Positions 17,944 through 25,467 of a stretch of DNA of 64,000 nucleotides are shown here, in pieces (position 1 is the stretch's first letter; every line of letters starts with the position of its first letter). The position numbers and the translations under genes were made by a program. The notes below the pieces were generated by a model, which saw only the letters and a list, made by a program, of their open reading frames with translations, was not told the DNA's origin and did no database searches. Origin of the DNA: an uncultured Lachnospiraceae bacterium. Its GTDB lineage: Bacteria > Bacillota_A > Clostridia > Lachnospirales > Lachnospiraceae. The stretch covers positions 1 through 64,000 of the forward strand of contig CATOMC010000011.1 in assembly GCA_951801245.1 (NCBI GenBank), read 5' to 3'.

Positions 17944-17982
17944 AAAAGGTGACACATGTGAGATGAACATGTGCCGCCTTTT
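17944..17982 (+). terminator. Terminator or attenuator between the sensory cassette and the PTS operon
   Basis: AAAAGGTG-A-CACATGT pairs with ACATGTG-C-CGCC and a run of Ts (CCTTTTTT). The left arm is also an imperfect repeat of AAAAAGTGACAAATGT at about 17920-17936, which itself contains the TGACA/TGTCA dyad. The region may therefore both terminate transcription and hold regulator sites. Confidence 0.65.
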
Positions 17983-18040
17983 TTATATACTTGCTTTACA
18001 GAGAAAGGCATGGACAGAACATAGAGAAGGAGGGAACGAT

Positions 18041-18469
18041 ATGAAGTATGTGTTATTAGTCAGTCATGGCAGATTTGCACCGGGATTACACAGTGCACTT
18101 GAAATGCTGGCAGGTGAGGGGAGAGAAGACATCCTTTCCGTGAGTCTTGAGAATGGAATGAGCTCGGAGGTATATGCAGACAACGTGAGAAAGTGTCTTA
18201 AGGCTGTGGGACAGGAAGATGAGATTCTGTTGTTTGGGGATCTGGTGGGTGGTTCCCCGCTTACTACGGCGGCTAATGTCATTGCAGAGAAAAATCTATT
18301 GGAGAAGACTGTGATGATAGGCGGCATGAACCTGCCGTTAGCGCTCAGTGCCGTACTGATGAAAGACGGTATGGAACTTGCAGATCTGGCTATGATGCTG
18401 ATACCGGAAGCAAGAGAAGAGTTAAAAGAATTTCAGATTACCAATGATGATGCAGAAGATGACATATAA
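18041..18469 (+). CDS. PTS mannose-family EIIA component
   Basis: 142 residues. The start LLVSHGRFAPGLHSALEML has the phosphorylated His at residue 9, and LLFGDLVGGSPLTTAA is the family signature after it. EIIA-Man accepts phosphate from HPr and passes it to EIIB. ATG 18041 has AAGGAGGG nine bases upstream; the open frame extends upstream without a better start. First gene of a seven-gene operon with IIB, IIC, IID, a small membrane protein, a phosphatase and HPr. Confidence 0.93.
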   Translation: MKYVLLVSHGRFAPGLHSALEMLAGEGREDILSVSLENGMSSEVYADNVRKCLKAVGQEDEILLFGDLVGGSPLTTAANVIAEKNLLEKTVMIGGMNLPLALSAVLMKDGMELADLAMMLIPEAREELKEFQITNDDAEDDI

Positions 18470-18485
18470 GAAGGAGGAATAGAAA

Positions 18486-18980
18486 ATGGCAGTTTCATTT
18501 ATAAGAGTAGACGATCGTATGATTCATGGACAGACATGTACCAGGTGGGCTTTGGAATATTCCTGTGACGGGTTGATTGCAGTCAATAATGCAGCGGCGG
18601 GTAATTCCGTATTGAAAGCAGCTTATAAGAGTGCAAGCGGTAAAAAGACATTCGTGTGGTCATTGGAGGAATTTCAGGCAAAGTGTCAGAAAGTACTCGA
18701 CAGCAAAGATAATTATTTCCTAATTACTAAAAATCCGTTGGATATGAAGAAAATTTTGGTCGATCAGGGATTTAAGCCGGGAATTACAGAAGTGATCATC
18801 GGGCCTTGCAACGACAGACCGGGTACCACGAAGCTTGGAAATAATCAGTCTATTACACAGGAGGAAGCGCAGGCCCTTGAAGATATCATGAATGCGGGCT
18901 ATCATGTAGAATTTGCGCTGCTAAAGGAAGAGGCCATTGGTAACTGGAAGAAGTTCAGAGGACAGTTCGGATTTCATTAA
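18486..18980 (+). CDS. PTS mannose/fructose/sorbose-family EIIB component
   Basis: 164 residues, standard for the family. The phosphorylation site is RVDDRMIHGQ with His14. The C-terminal half contains LDMKKILVDQGF and the conserved NNQSITQEE segment. It transfers phosphate from EIIA to the sugar bound by IIC/IID. RBS AAGGAGGA precedes the start and only 16 bases separate it from EIIA. The sugar cannot be identified; mannose, fructose, sorbose, glucose and amino sugars are all handled by this family. Confidence 0.93.
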   Translation: MAVSFIRVDDRMIHGQTCTRWALEYSCDGLIAVNNAAAGNSVLKAAYKSASGKKTFVWSLEEFQAKCQKVLDSKDNYFLITKNPLDMKKILVDQGFKPGITEVIIGPCNDRPGTTKLGNNQSITQEEAQALEDIMNAGYHVEFALLKEEAIGNWKKFRGQFGFH

Positions 18981-19015
18981 ATCATTCATATTTATGACGA
19001 AGCGGAGGGAAGAAT

Positions 19016-19861
19016 ATGGAAATCAGTTGGTTACAGGCAATTATATTAGGTTTGTTTGCATGTCTGGCAAGTATGCCTGGTCTGGGCGGTACTTCCATCG
19101 GTAACTATACATTGGGAAGACCGCTAATCGGCGGACTTGTGTGCGGACTTGTTCTGGGTGATGTCACAACAGGTATTTTAGTGGGTTGTGCCATGCAGGT
19201 AGTCTATATTGCACTTGTCACGCCGGGCGGAACCGTTTCGGCGGATGTGCGTGCCGTCAGTTACATAGGCATTCCGCTGGCAATGGTGGCACTTAAGAGT
19301 TATGGGCTTGATGCAGGTTCTACAGAAGGTGCTGCCTTGGCAACCTCTTTCGGCACCATGGTCGGTACGCTGGGAACGGTATTATTCTATGGTACGGCAA
19401 CCATCAATCTGGTATGGCAGCATATGGGATGGAAGGCAGTGGAGAAGAGACAGTACAAGAAACTGTATTTGGTAGATATGGGATTACCCTGGATCTCCCA
19501 CATATTGTGCTCTCTTATTCCTACCATGATCATGTGTAAGTTAGGTGCAAACGTGGTTGAAGTGATCAAGACAGCACTTCCCATGGACGGTATTGCGATG
19601 AAGACATTATTTACGGTCGGTGCACTGCTTCCTTGTGTCGGTATTGCGATTCTCTTAAAGCAGATTGTTAAAAACGGAACGGACTTCATTCCTTTCCTGT
19701 TCGGTTTTGTACTGGCGGCATCCATGGGGATCAATCTGGTATCCGCAACGGTAGTGGCAGGTATGTTTGCCATCATTACTTATAAGATCAAGATGCTTTC
19801 TGCAAGAAAACCGGAATTTGCAGGCGGTGCCATAGACGATGATGAAGAGGAGGAAATTTGA
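19016..19861 (+). CDS. PTS mannose-family EIIC component
   Basis: 281 residues, strongly hydrophobic with about eight helices. The start contains the family signature GLFACLASMPGLGGTSIGNY, and the following GRPLIGGLVCGLVLGDVTTG and PGGTVSADVRAVSYIGIP are typical of EIIC-Man/Sor. It forms the sugar channel together with EIID. The C-terminus is very acidic (DDDEEEEI). The stop codon lies two bases before the EIID start. Confidence 0.93.
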   Translation: MEISWLQAIILGLFACLASMPGLGGTSIGNYTLGRPLIGGLVCGLVLGDVTTGILVGCAMQVVYIALVTPGGTVSADVRAVSYIGIPLAMVALKSYGLDAGSTEGAALATSFGTMVGTLGTVLFYGTATINLVWQHMGWKAVEKRQYKKLYLVDMGLPWISHILCSLIPTMIMCKLGANVVEVIKTALPMDGIAMKTLFTVGALLPCVGIAILLKQIVKNGTDFIPFLFGFVLAASMGINLVSATVVAGMFAIITYKIKMLSARKPEFAGGAIDDDEEEEI

Positions 19862-19863
19862 TT

Positions 19864-20697
19864 ATGGAAAAGAAATTATCGAAAAAAGCGTTGTTAAAGT
19901 CCTTCCATAATTGGTACTATGGTCATTTGACTTGTTTCTCGCAGGAGCATATGCAGACTTTCGGTTATCTGTGTGCGATGCTTCCGCTGGTGGAAGAACT
20001 ATATCAGGATGAAGAAGAAAAGGCAAATGCCATCAATACTTACACCGCCTTTTTTAATACGGAACCACAGTTAGGTACGGTTATTGTAGGTATGACGGCC
20101 GGACTCGAAGAAGCGAGAGCCAATGGCGCGGATGATGTGGATGGTGAGACCATCAACAGCCTGCGTGCGGGTCTGATGGGGCCTGTAGCCGGTATCGGTG
20201 ATTCTCTGGTGGTTGGAACCGTGATCCCAATCCTTTTGGGCATTGCCCTTGGTATGTCCACGGGCGGTTCTCCGCTTGGTGCGATCTTCTATATTATCGT
20301 ATGGAACCTGTTTGCTTACTTTGGTATGAAATTCCTGTACTTTAAAGGGTACAGCCTTGGTGGAAAGGCAGTGGACTTTCTGATCGGGGCACAAGGAGAA
20401 GCACTCAGGGAATCTGTTTCCACATTGGGCGGAATCGTAATCGGTGCCGTAGCAGCAACTTGGGTCAGTGTCAAGACGTCTTTGCAGTTGTTCAATGAGG
20501 CGGGGGAAGCCTATCTGACTTTGCAGGATAAATTGGATGAAGTATTCCCAGGATTGCTGACAGCCGTGTTTATCGTAGTATGCTGGTTTTTGATGGCGAA
20601 GAAGAAAATGTCACCCATCAAGGTTATGCTGATCTTAGTAGTAGTTGCTTTTGTGGGTGTGGTAGTCGGATTCTTTAATCCGGGACTGGTTTATTGA
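19864..20697 (+). CDS. PTS mannose-family EIID component
   Basis: 277 residues. The N-terminal cytoplasmic part has FHNWYYGHLTCFSQEHMQTF and the characteristic YTAFFNTEPQLGTVIVG, followed by LRAGLMGPVAGIGDSLV; the C-terminus has membrane helices ending near residue 275. ATG 19864 has AGGAGG at 19850-19855. It partners EIIC for transport and concomitant phosphorylation. Confidence 0.93.
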   Translation: MEKKLSKKALLKSFHNWYYGHLTCFSQEHMQTFGYLCAMLPLVEELYQDEEEKANAINTYTAFFNTEPQLGTVIVGMTAGLEEARANGADDVDGETINSLRAGLMGPVAGIGDSLVVGTVIPILLGIALGMSTGGSPLGAIFYIIVWNLFAYFGMKFLYFKGYSLGGKAVDFLIGAQGEALRESVSTLGGIVIGAVAATWVSVKTSLQLFNEAGEAYLTLQDKLDEVFPGLLTAVFIVVCWFLMAKKKMSPIKVMLILVVVAFVGVVVGFFNPGLVY

Positions 20698-20713
20698 TCA
20701 AAGGAGGTATGCC

Positions 20714-21019
20714 ATGAATGCACTAGAAAAAGAAAACCTGATCATAGAAGCAAACATGCAGATGACAGCGCTTCATAAAATCAATGGATGGAGAAAACTT
20801 GCCATGACGGCTTCCGGCATTGGTATGGCGGTTGCCTATGCAGGACTGTCAGGAACTCCTTCTCACCTTTTTCCGGGCATTCTTGGCATTGTAATCATGA
20901 TAGCAGGATTTGGCGCGGCGGCTGTATGTAATCTCGGATTGAAGAACGGGCGCCGGAATGTGGAGAAGATGATCCATGTGGTTGAGGCAGGCAGGAAAGG
21001 GAGCGGATTGGAACCATGA
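20714..21019 (+). CDS. Small two-helix membrane protein of the PTS operon, unknown function
   Basis: 101 residues. An amphipathic N-terminus (ALEKENLIIEANMQMTALHK) is followed by two hydrophobic segments (about 33-50 and 56-76) and a basic tail. AAAGGAGG precedes the start, and the stop overlaps the start of the phosphatase gene by four bases. I do not recognise a named family. Its fixed place between EIID and the HAD gene suggests an accessory role in the PTS membrane complex, which is inference only. Confidence 0.7.
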   Translation: MNALEKENLIIEANMQMTALHKINGWRKLAMTASGIGMAVAYAGLSGTPSHLFPGILGIVIMIAGFGAAAVCNLGLKNGRRNVEKMIHVVEAGRKGSGLEP

Positions 21020-21810
21020 AATACAGGTTATTATGTATTGATATAGATGGAACACTTTTATCGGATGATAAGAAGATTGCACCGGAGGATGCGGAGGCGC
21101 TTAGAAAAGCTTCCTCGCAGGGCATTCAGATTGCCTTCCTTACAGGAAGGATGCCTGCGGCAATGGAAGGAATTGTCAGGCAACTTGGGATTCCCTGTAT
21201 CCTGGCGTGTGATGCCGGGACTTACATCATCAAAGACGACCGGTGCATTCATGCAGAATACCTCTCCCCGGAGACCATGCGGGAAATCTATCAGAGTATA
21301 GAAGTATTTCAGATTCCGTTATGGATATTCCGGGAGAAAAAGTGGTATGTAACGGCAAAAGATTTCTATGTGAAGGCCGAGGAAGAGCTAATCGGACATA
21401 CGGCGGACACAGTGTCTGTGGAAGGACTTGCCGATAAGTGGGACCGGGCCGGGACCGGACCAAGTAAACTTCTCATAGGCGCCGATCCGACTACAGTACA
21501 GAAAGTATATGCAACACTGAGAAAACGGCAGGATGTGGATATGGCCTGTTCTTCGGAGAATTACCTGGAAATTTTCCCAAAGGGAATGAACAAGGGGAGG
21601 GCACTGAAGCTGATCTGCGAAAAAGAGAGCATCCCAGTAGAGGAGACGGTCGCCTTTGGTGATCAGGAACTGGATGTTCCCATGTTAGAGGCAGCAGGAA
21701 TTGCGATAGCTATGGGAAATGCAATCCCTGTCCTAAAGGAAAAAGCGGATTATATCACAAAATCAAACAATGAGGCGGGAATTGCCTATGCGATTCGATA
21801 CCTGTTATAG
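21016..21810 (+). CDS. Cof-type HAD-family sugar-phosphate phosphatase
   Basis: 264 residues. HAD motif I is CIDIDGTLLSDD (nucleophile and acid/base Asp), motif II FLTGR, motif III Lys near GMNKGRALK, and motif IV AFGDQELDVPML. The large C2-type cap identifies the Cof subfamily, which dephosphorylates sugar phosphates and similar small metabolites. Its place in the PTS operon suggests it relieves sugar-phosphate stress or processes the imported product. The start overlaps the previous gene (ATGA). Confidence 0.9.
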   Translation: MKYRLLCIDIDGTLLSDDKKIAPEDAEALRKASSQGIQIAFLTGRMPAAMEGIVRQLGIPCILACDAGTYIIKDDRCIHAEYLSPETMREIYQSIEVFQIPLWIFREKKWYVTAKDFYVKAEEELIGHTADTVSVEGLADKWDRAGTGPSKLLIGADPTTVQKVYATLRKRQDVDMACSSENYLEIFPKGMNKGRALKLICEKESIPVEETVAFGDQELDVPMLEAAGIAIAMGNAIPVLKEKADYITKSNNEAGIAYAIRYLL

Positions 21811-21855
21811 CATATTGGGTTTATATTATTAGAAATGGAAAAGGAGGAGAAAATC

Positions 21856-22113
21856 ATGGTTACATTTACATTTACAGTGAAAGATGAAGTGGGGCTTCAT
21901 GCAAGACCAGCAGGATTATTGGTTAAGGAGGCAGCTAAGTGCAGCAGCAAGGTTACCATCAGGAAGGGTGAGAAAAGCGGAGATGCCAAGCGCATTTTCA
22001 ATATTATGGGGCTTGCCATCAAATGTGGTGAGGAAGTGGAAATGGTGGTCGAGGGAGACAAAGAACAAGAAGAGGCGGCTGCGTTAGAGGCTTTTGTGAA
22101 GGAGAATATATAA
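21856..22113 (+). CDS. HPr-family phosphocarrier with His15 but Arg at position 46
   Basis: 85 residues. The active-site segment GLHARPAG places the phosphorylated His exactly at residue 15, so it can serve PEP-dependent sugar transport. In Firmicute HPr, Ser46 is the target of HPr kinase; an ungapped alignment to Bacillus HPr from memory puts Arg46 there (GDAKRIFNIMGL). It therefore should not take part in CcpA-dependent catabolite repression. This is the mirror image of Crh, which keeps Ser46 but lacks His15. ATG 21856 has AAGGAGGAG in front. Last gene of the PTS operon, before a terminator. Confidence 0.88.
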   Translation: MVTFTFTVKDEVGLHARPAGLLVKEAAKCSSKVTIRKGEKSGDAKRIFNIMGLAIKCGEEVEMVVEGDKEQEEAAALEAFVKENI

Positions 22114-22166
22114 AAGCCGAAAAGTTTTTCTCATAACATACCCCCCTTTTTACATTTATCATAGGT

Positions 22167-22208
22167 AGCCCGGCGGTTGGAGGAATCTGACCGCCGGGTT
22201 GTCTTTAT
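22167..22208 (+). terminator. Terminator of the PTS operon
   Basis: An 11-pair stem AGCCCGGCGGT / ACCGCCGGGTT (one G-T) with a 12-base loop, followed by GTCTTT. Confidence 0.75.
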
Positions 22209-22269
22209 CTGCAGACAACTGTATAATATAGGAAAATCAGAAAAGCTGAATGCAGGATGGAGAAAGAGA

Positions 22270-22773
22270 ATGCATACATTAGCCATTGCAAAGGCACAAA
22301 TGAATGACTTGCCGCAGATATTGGAAATTTACGCATATGCCCGGAGATTTATGAAAGAAAATGGGAATGCCAGCCAGTGGAAAGATGATTTCCCACCTAA
22401 AGATTTACTCATGAATGATATCAAGGCGGGAAATCTCTATGTGATCAGGAAAGGGAATGCCATACATGCTGTGTTTGCCTTCCTGATCGGTGCGGAACCT
22501 TCCTATTCGGTGATCGAGCAGGGGGAGTGGCTTTCGGATGCAGAGTACGGCACGTTGCACCGCGTTGCGGCAGATGGAACGGTACACGGTATGTTTGACA
22601 GGATGGTGGCGTTTTGCAGTCAGAAGATTGACCATTTGCGTATAGATACACATAAGGACAATAAAGTGATGCAGCATTTGATCTGTAAGAATGGGTTTCA
22701 GGAATGCGGTATCATCTATGTGGCGGACGGGTCGCCGCGGATTGCGTATGAAAAAGACAGAATCCAGGGATAA
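22270..22773 (+). CDS. GNAT-family N-acetyltransferase
   Basis: 167 residues from ATG 22270 (GGAGAAAG upstream); an earlier in-frame start would run through the PTS terminator and is unlikely. The fold elements are IAKAQMNDLPQILEIYAYAR at the N-terminus and LRIDTHKDNKVMQHLICKNG for the acetyl-CoA and substrate-binding C-terminal part. The sequence resembles small GNATs that Clostridia encode in many copies. The substrate is unknown. The stop codon is in the loop of the next terminator. Confidence 0.82.
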   Translation: MHTLAIAKAQMNDLPQILEIYAYARRFMKENGNASQWKDDFPPKDLLMNDIKAGNLYVIRKGNAIHAVFAFLIGAEPSYSVIEQGEWLSDAEYGTLHRVAADGTVHGMFDRMVAFCSQKIDHLRIDTHKDNKVMQHLICKNGFQECGIIYVADGSPRIAYEKDRIQG

Positions 22774-22790
22774 AATGGATTCTGTTTTTT
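22758..22790. terminator. Terminator after the GNAT gene
   Basis: CAGAATCC (22758-22765) pairs with GGATTCTG (22777-22784); TTTTTT follows, and AAAAAG precedes on the other side, so it can work in both directions. A second perfect 9-bp hairpin (TTTCCTTAA / TTAAGGAAA) lies at 22803-22826. Confidence 0.75.
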
Positions 22791-22843
22791 ATTGCATTAA
22801 GATTTCCTTAAACAATTTTAAGGAAAAATACAGGAAATATATG

Positions 22844-22872
22844 TTGACAAATAATATTATATGCCATATAGT
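22844..22872 (+). promoter_or_regulatory. Promoter of the padR operon
   Basis: TTGACA (22844-22849), 17-base spacer, TATAGT (22867-22872). The -10 box is the right half of the first operator-like repeat. Confidence 0.72.
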
Positions 22873-22928
22873 ATAAGCAGAAACAATATTATACAGCATA
22901 TAATATTATAATTTCTAACAATATTATA
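22853..22928. promoter_or_regulatory. Tandem operator-like repeats, probable PadR sites
   Basis: AATATTATA occurs three times, at 22853, 22885 and 22920. The second is the left arm of a perfect 9-bp inverted repeat (AATATTATA-CAGCA-TATAATATT, 22885-22907). The first has the same layout with two mismatches (22853-22875), and the third is a half-site. Copies 1 and 2 are 32 bases apart, about three helical turns, and copy 1 covers the -10 box. Confidence 0.6.
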
Positions 22929-22987
22929 AATCCACATACGGAGTGATTCTTATGAGATATGTAAAAAGCAGGAAAGGAGTATATTGC

Positions 22988-23314
22988 ATGGTTTTTAACA
23001 CAGGTGCGGCATTGCTGGATGCCATAGTACTGGCTGTGATATCCCATGAGCCGGAGGGCACATATGGATATAAGATTACGCAGGAAGTGCGGCAGGTCAT
23101 TGAGATTTCCGAGTCCACCCTATATCCGGTTCTGCGCAGGCTGCAGAAGGATGAATGTCTGGAAGTGTACGATATGGAATGTGCCGGGCGTAACAGGCGG
23201 TATTACAGGATTACAGAAAAGGGGAGGGCACAGTTAAATCTGTATATCAGCGAATGGTATCGGTATTCTGCCAAATTGAACAGTATCTTTGAGGGAGGTT
23301 TGAAGAATGGATAG
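22988..23314 (+). CDS. PadR-family transcriptional regulator
   Basis: 108 residues. Winged-helix signature of PadR: LLDAIVLAVISHEPEGTYGY and then ISESTLYPVLRRLQKDECLE, with a wing RNRRYYRITEKGRAQL and a C-terminal dimerisation helix. ATG 22988 has AAAGGAG at a good distance; the upstream ATG 22943 in the same frame lacks one. It overlaps the DUF1700 gene by eight bases. PadR proteins usually repress their own operon, and the repeats at 22853-22928 fit that. Confidence 0.9.
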   Translation: MVFNTGAALLDAIVLAVISHEPEGTYGYKITQEVRQVIEISESTLYPVLRRLQKDECLEVYDMECAGRNRRYYRITEKGRAQLNLYISEWYRYSAKLNSIFEGGLKNG

Positions 23315-24137
23315 AGCAGAATTTATGAAGAGGATGACGGCTCTGCTAAGTGATGTGCCGTTGGCGGAGAGGGAAGAGGCAATACAATATTATAATGACT
23401 ATTTTGATGATGCCGGCGAAGAAAATGAGCAGGGCGTAATCGCTTCTTTAGGGTCTCCGGAAGATATTGCCAGATCCATCAAAGCAGGCCTTTTAGATGG
23501 CGGCAGTACGGGAGAATTTACAGAGTCCGGGTTTCGTGGCTATGAGGAGCAGAGAAGAAACGAAGTTATGCGGACGCAGAGTTTGGACGAGGGGCGAAAT
23601 GGACAGGCGGATGGAACCCGGCAGAAGTTTTCCGGCGCATGGAATCAGGGCAGCACATATGGCGGATCAGATAATCAGGGAAATGCATATGACGGTGCAA
23701 GCGGTCAGGGCGGCTATGCCGGACAGCAGCAGGGGAGCAATCCACCGCCGAAACAGCGGATGTCGGGCGGTATGATCGCACTTATCGTGATCCTGGCAGT
23801 ACTTTCATCTCCTGTCTGGATTGGCCTTTTGGGAGGATTATTTGGAGGCTCTGTGGGACTGCTTGCCGGATTGTTTGGTATCTTTCTTTCCTTTCTCATT
23901 GTGGGAGTCGTGTTGATCGTGGTGGGGATTGCCTTGCTGGTTGCCGGGATCGCAGCCATGTTTACGGCACCGCTTGGCGGATTGTGTCTCGTTGGCGGGG
24001 GCATGATACTGATGGCAGTCGGGCTGGTATTCTTGTGGCTGATGGTGCTGGTAGTTGGTACGGCGATCCCGGCACTGATCCGCGGTGTGGTCGCTTTATG
24101 CAGGAGAATTTTTCATAGAGGAGGTGTGCGGGCATGA
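23307..24137 (+). CDS. DUF1700 (HAAS-domain) membrane protein
   Basis: 276 residues. The N-terminal ~70 residues are the helical HAAS/DUF1700 domain (EFMKRMTALLSDVPLAEREE, YYNDYFDDAGEE, LGSPEDIARSIKAG). A Gly/Gln/Ser-rich low-complexity linker (about 100-150) comes next, then four hydrophobic segments (about 155-260) with Gly-rich turns. DUF1700 proteins accompany PadR regulators and DUF4097 proteins as sensors or partners in envelope-stress-type operons. The linker is longer than I would expect for the family. It overlaps both neighbours by a few bases. Confidence 0.88.
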   Translation: MDRAEFMKRMTALLSDVPLAEREEAIQYYNDYFDDAGEENEQGVIASLGSPEDIARSIKAGLLDGGSTGEFTESGFRGYEEQRRNEVMRTQSLDEGRNGQADGTRQKFSGAWNQGSTYGGSDNQGNAYDGASGQGGYAGQQQGSNPPPKQRMSGGMIALIVILAVLSSPVWIGLLGGLFGGSVGLLAGLFGIFLSFLIVGVVLIVVGIALLVAGIAAMFTAPLGGLCLVGGGMILMAVGLVFLWLMVLVVGTAIPALIRGVVALCRRIFHRGGVRA

Positions 24138-25165
24138 AAAAATTTACGAAGGGATGTTTGATTACGGCACTGGTTTTGTTTATTCTGGGGTGTCTTATCT
24201 GTATGGTATGCGGATTCCTGGGAGGGTTCAGACAGATTGACTCCGGGGCGTTAAACGGGGTAGCGGGTATTCCCTTTGGATTTCACAGGCATGAAAACGG
24301 TGGTTTTGATTTTGGTTTCCTAAGTGATGACTGGGAAGAGGATGCTTTCTGGGAGAGTGGAGACTGGAATAAGGCTGATACAAGCGGTACGAAGCAGAAA
24401 CTGGACATAACGAAAGATACGCTCTGCCAGCTTTATCTGGAAGTGACAGACAGTCGTCTGATCATAGAAGAATCTGCCGATGAATATGTGTGGCTTTCCG
24501 TGAGTGATGATACCAATAGAACTTACTATAATATAGAAGATATTGCAGGTAAGGACAGTTTGTCTGTCCGTAATGTGCAGCGGTACAGAGTGGGAAATTG
24601 GGAAAACGGGAACAAAGATACTATAAGACTGTATCTGCCCGGTGGATGCAATCTGGATGTGGTCACTGTCTATATGGGTGCCGGTCATATGAATACAGTT
24701 TCCCTTAAGGCAGAGACCATGGAGATAAACGTAGGTGCCGGCCTTTGTGAAGCACAGGCACTGGAGGCAGAGACGATCAGCCTGCTAGTGGGAGCAGGAG
24801 CGATTGAGGCTTCCGGACTCAAAGCGGATGCGGCAGTCATGGAAATCGGTGTCGGTCAGATTACGATACAAGATATGAACGTAAGAGAGTCTGCAGACGT
24901 GACAGTAGGTATGGGAAGTGCTAAACTGACAGGTGAAATTACGAGGAATCTGGATGCAGAATGCAATATGGGAGAGTTAGAGATCAACCTTGCGGGCCAA
25001 GAGGATGATTATGGGTTTGACATAGACTGCGACATGGGAGATGTGAACATCGGCAGTCATCACTATTCCGGGCTGGGTGACAGCAGAAGCTGGAATACTG
25101 ACAGGCAAAATCAGCTTTCAATAGACTGCGACATGGGTACTGTAACGGTTCGATTTGATAAATAA
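24134..25165 (+). CDS. DUF4097-domain membrane-anchored beta-repeat protein
   Basis: 343 residues with one N-terminal membrane segment (LITALVLFILGCLICMVCGF), then an acidic extracellular or periplasm-facing region. From about residue 90 the sequence becomes a regular beta-solenoid-like repeat with short strands such as VTVYMGAGHMNTVSLKAETM and ECNMGELEINL / DCDMGDVNIG / DCDMGTVTVRF. These are typical of DUF4097/DUF4098 adhesin-like domains. It starts four bases inside the DUF1700 gene. Function unknown; it is always found with PadR and DUF1700 in this kind of operon. Confidence 0.87.
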   Translation: MKKFTKGCLITALVLFILGCLICMVCGFLGGFRQIDSGALNGVAGIPFGFHRHENGGFDFGFLSDDWEEDAFWESGDWNKADTSGTKQKLDITKDTLCQLYLEVTDSRLIIEESADEYVWLSVSDDTNRTYYNIEDIAGKDSLSVRNVQRYRVGNWENGNKDTIRLYLPGGCNLDVVTVYMGAGHMNTVSLKAETMEINVGAGLCEAQALEAETISLLVGAGAIEASGLKADAAVMEIGVGQITIQDMNVRESADVTVGMGSAKLTGEITRNLDAECNMGELEINLAGQEDDYGFDIDCDMGDVNIGSHHYSGLGDSRSWNTDRQNQLSIDCDMGTVTVRFDK

Positions 25166-25186
25166 AGGATAGGAAGGGAGAAGACG

Positions 25187-25396
25187 ATGAATAATGATTA
25201 CAGAAAATTGATGCGCTCTAAAGTAAACAGGATGATATGCGGTGTCTGCGGTGGTATCGGGGAATATCTGAATATTGACCCTACGCTGGTACGCCTGATA
25301 TGGCTTCTGTGTTCTATGGCAAGCTGCGGTACCGGACTGATCGTCTATATTGTAGCGGCGGTGGTCATGCCGGAAGATGACGGTATTGTGGGATGA
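25187..25396 (+). CDS. PspC-domain membrane protein
   Basis: 69 residues. The PspC domain is nearly the whole protein: RSKVNRMICGVCGGIGEYLNI, DPTLVRLIWLLCS and a second hydrophobic stretch GTGLIVYIVAAVVMPE. PspC proteins take part in membrane-stress responses in proteobacteria; in Firmicutes they often stand next to DUF1700/DUF4097 genes as here. Good ribosome site (GGAAGGGAG). The last gene of the PadR operon. Confidence 0.92.
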   Translation: MNNDYRKLMRSKVNRMICGVCGGIGEYLNIDPTLVRLIWLLCSMASCGTGLIVYIVAAVVMPEDDGIVG

Positions 25397-25425
25397 CACG
25401 CGTAAGGAAGTAAAGGAATGATTCG

Positions 25426-25461
25426 GACAACCCGGCGTGGCAAAGGTCACGCCGGGTTGTC
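25426..25461. terminator. Strong terminator after the PspC gene
   Basis: A perfect 14-bp stem GACAACCCGGCGTG / CACGCCGGGTTGTC with an 8-base loop. The following sequence is only moderately T-rich. It also faces the 3' end of the minus-strand pseudogene. Confidence 0.72.
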
Positions 25462-25467
25462 GCTCCT

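Noticed and set aside
17983..18040. Sigma-54 promoter for the mannose-family PTS operon
   Set aside because: Such operons are often LevR/sigma-54 controlled, and a TTGCTT is present, but the required TGGCAC element at the proper distance is missing and no LevR gene is nearby.
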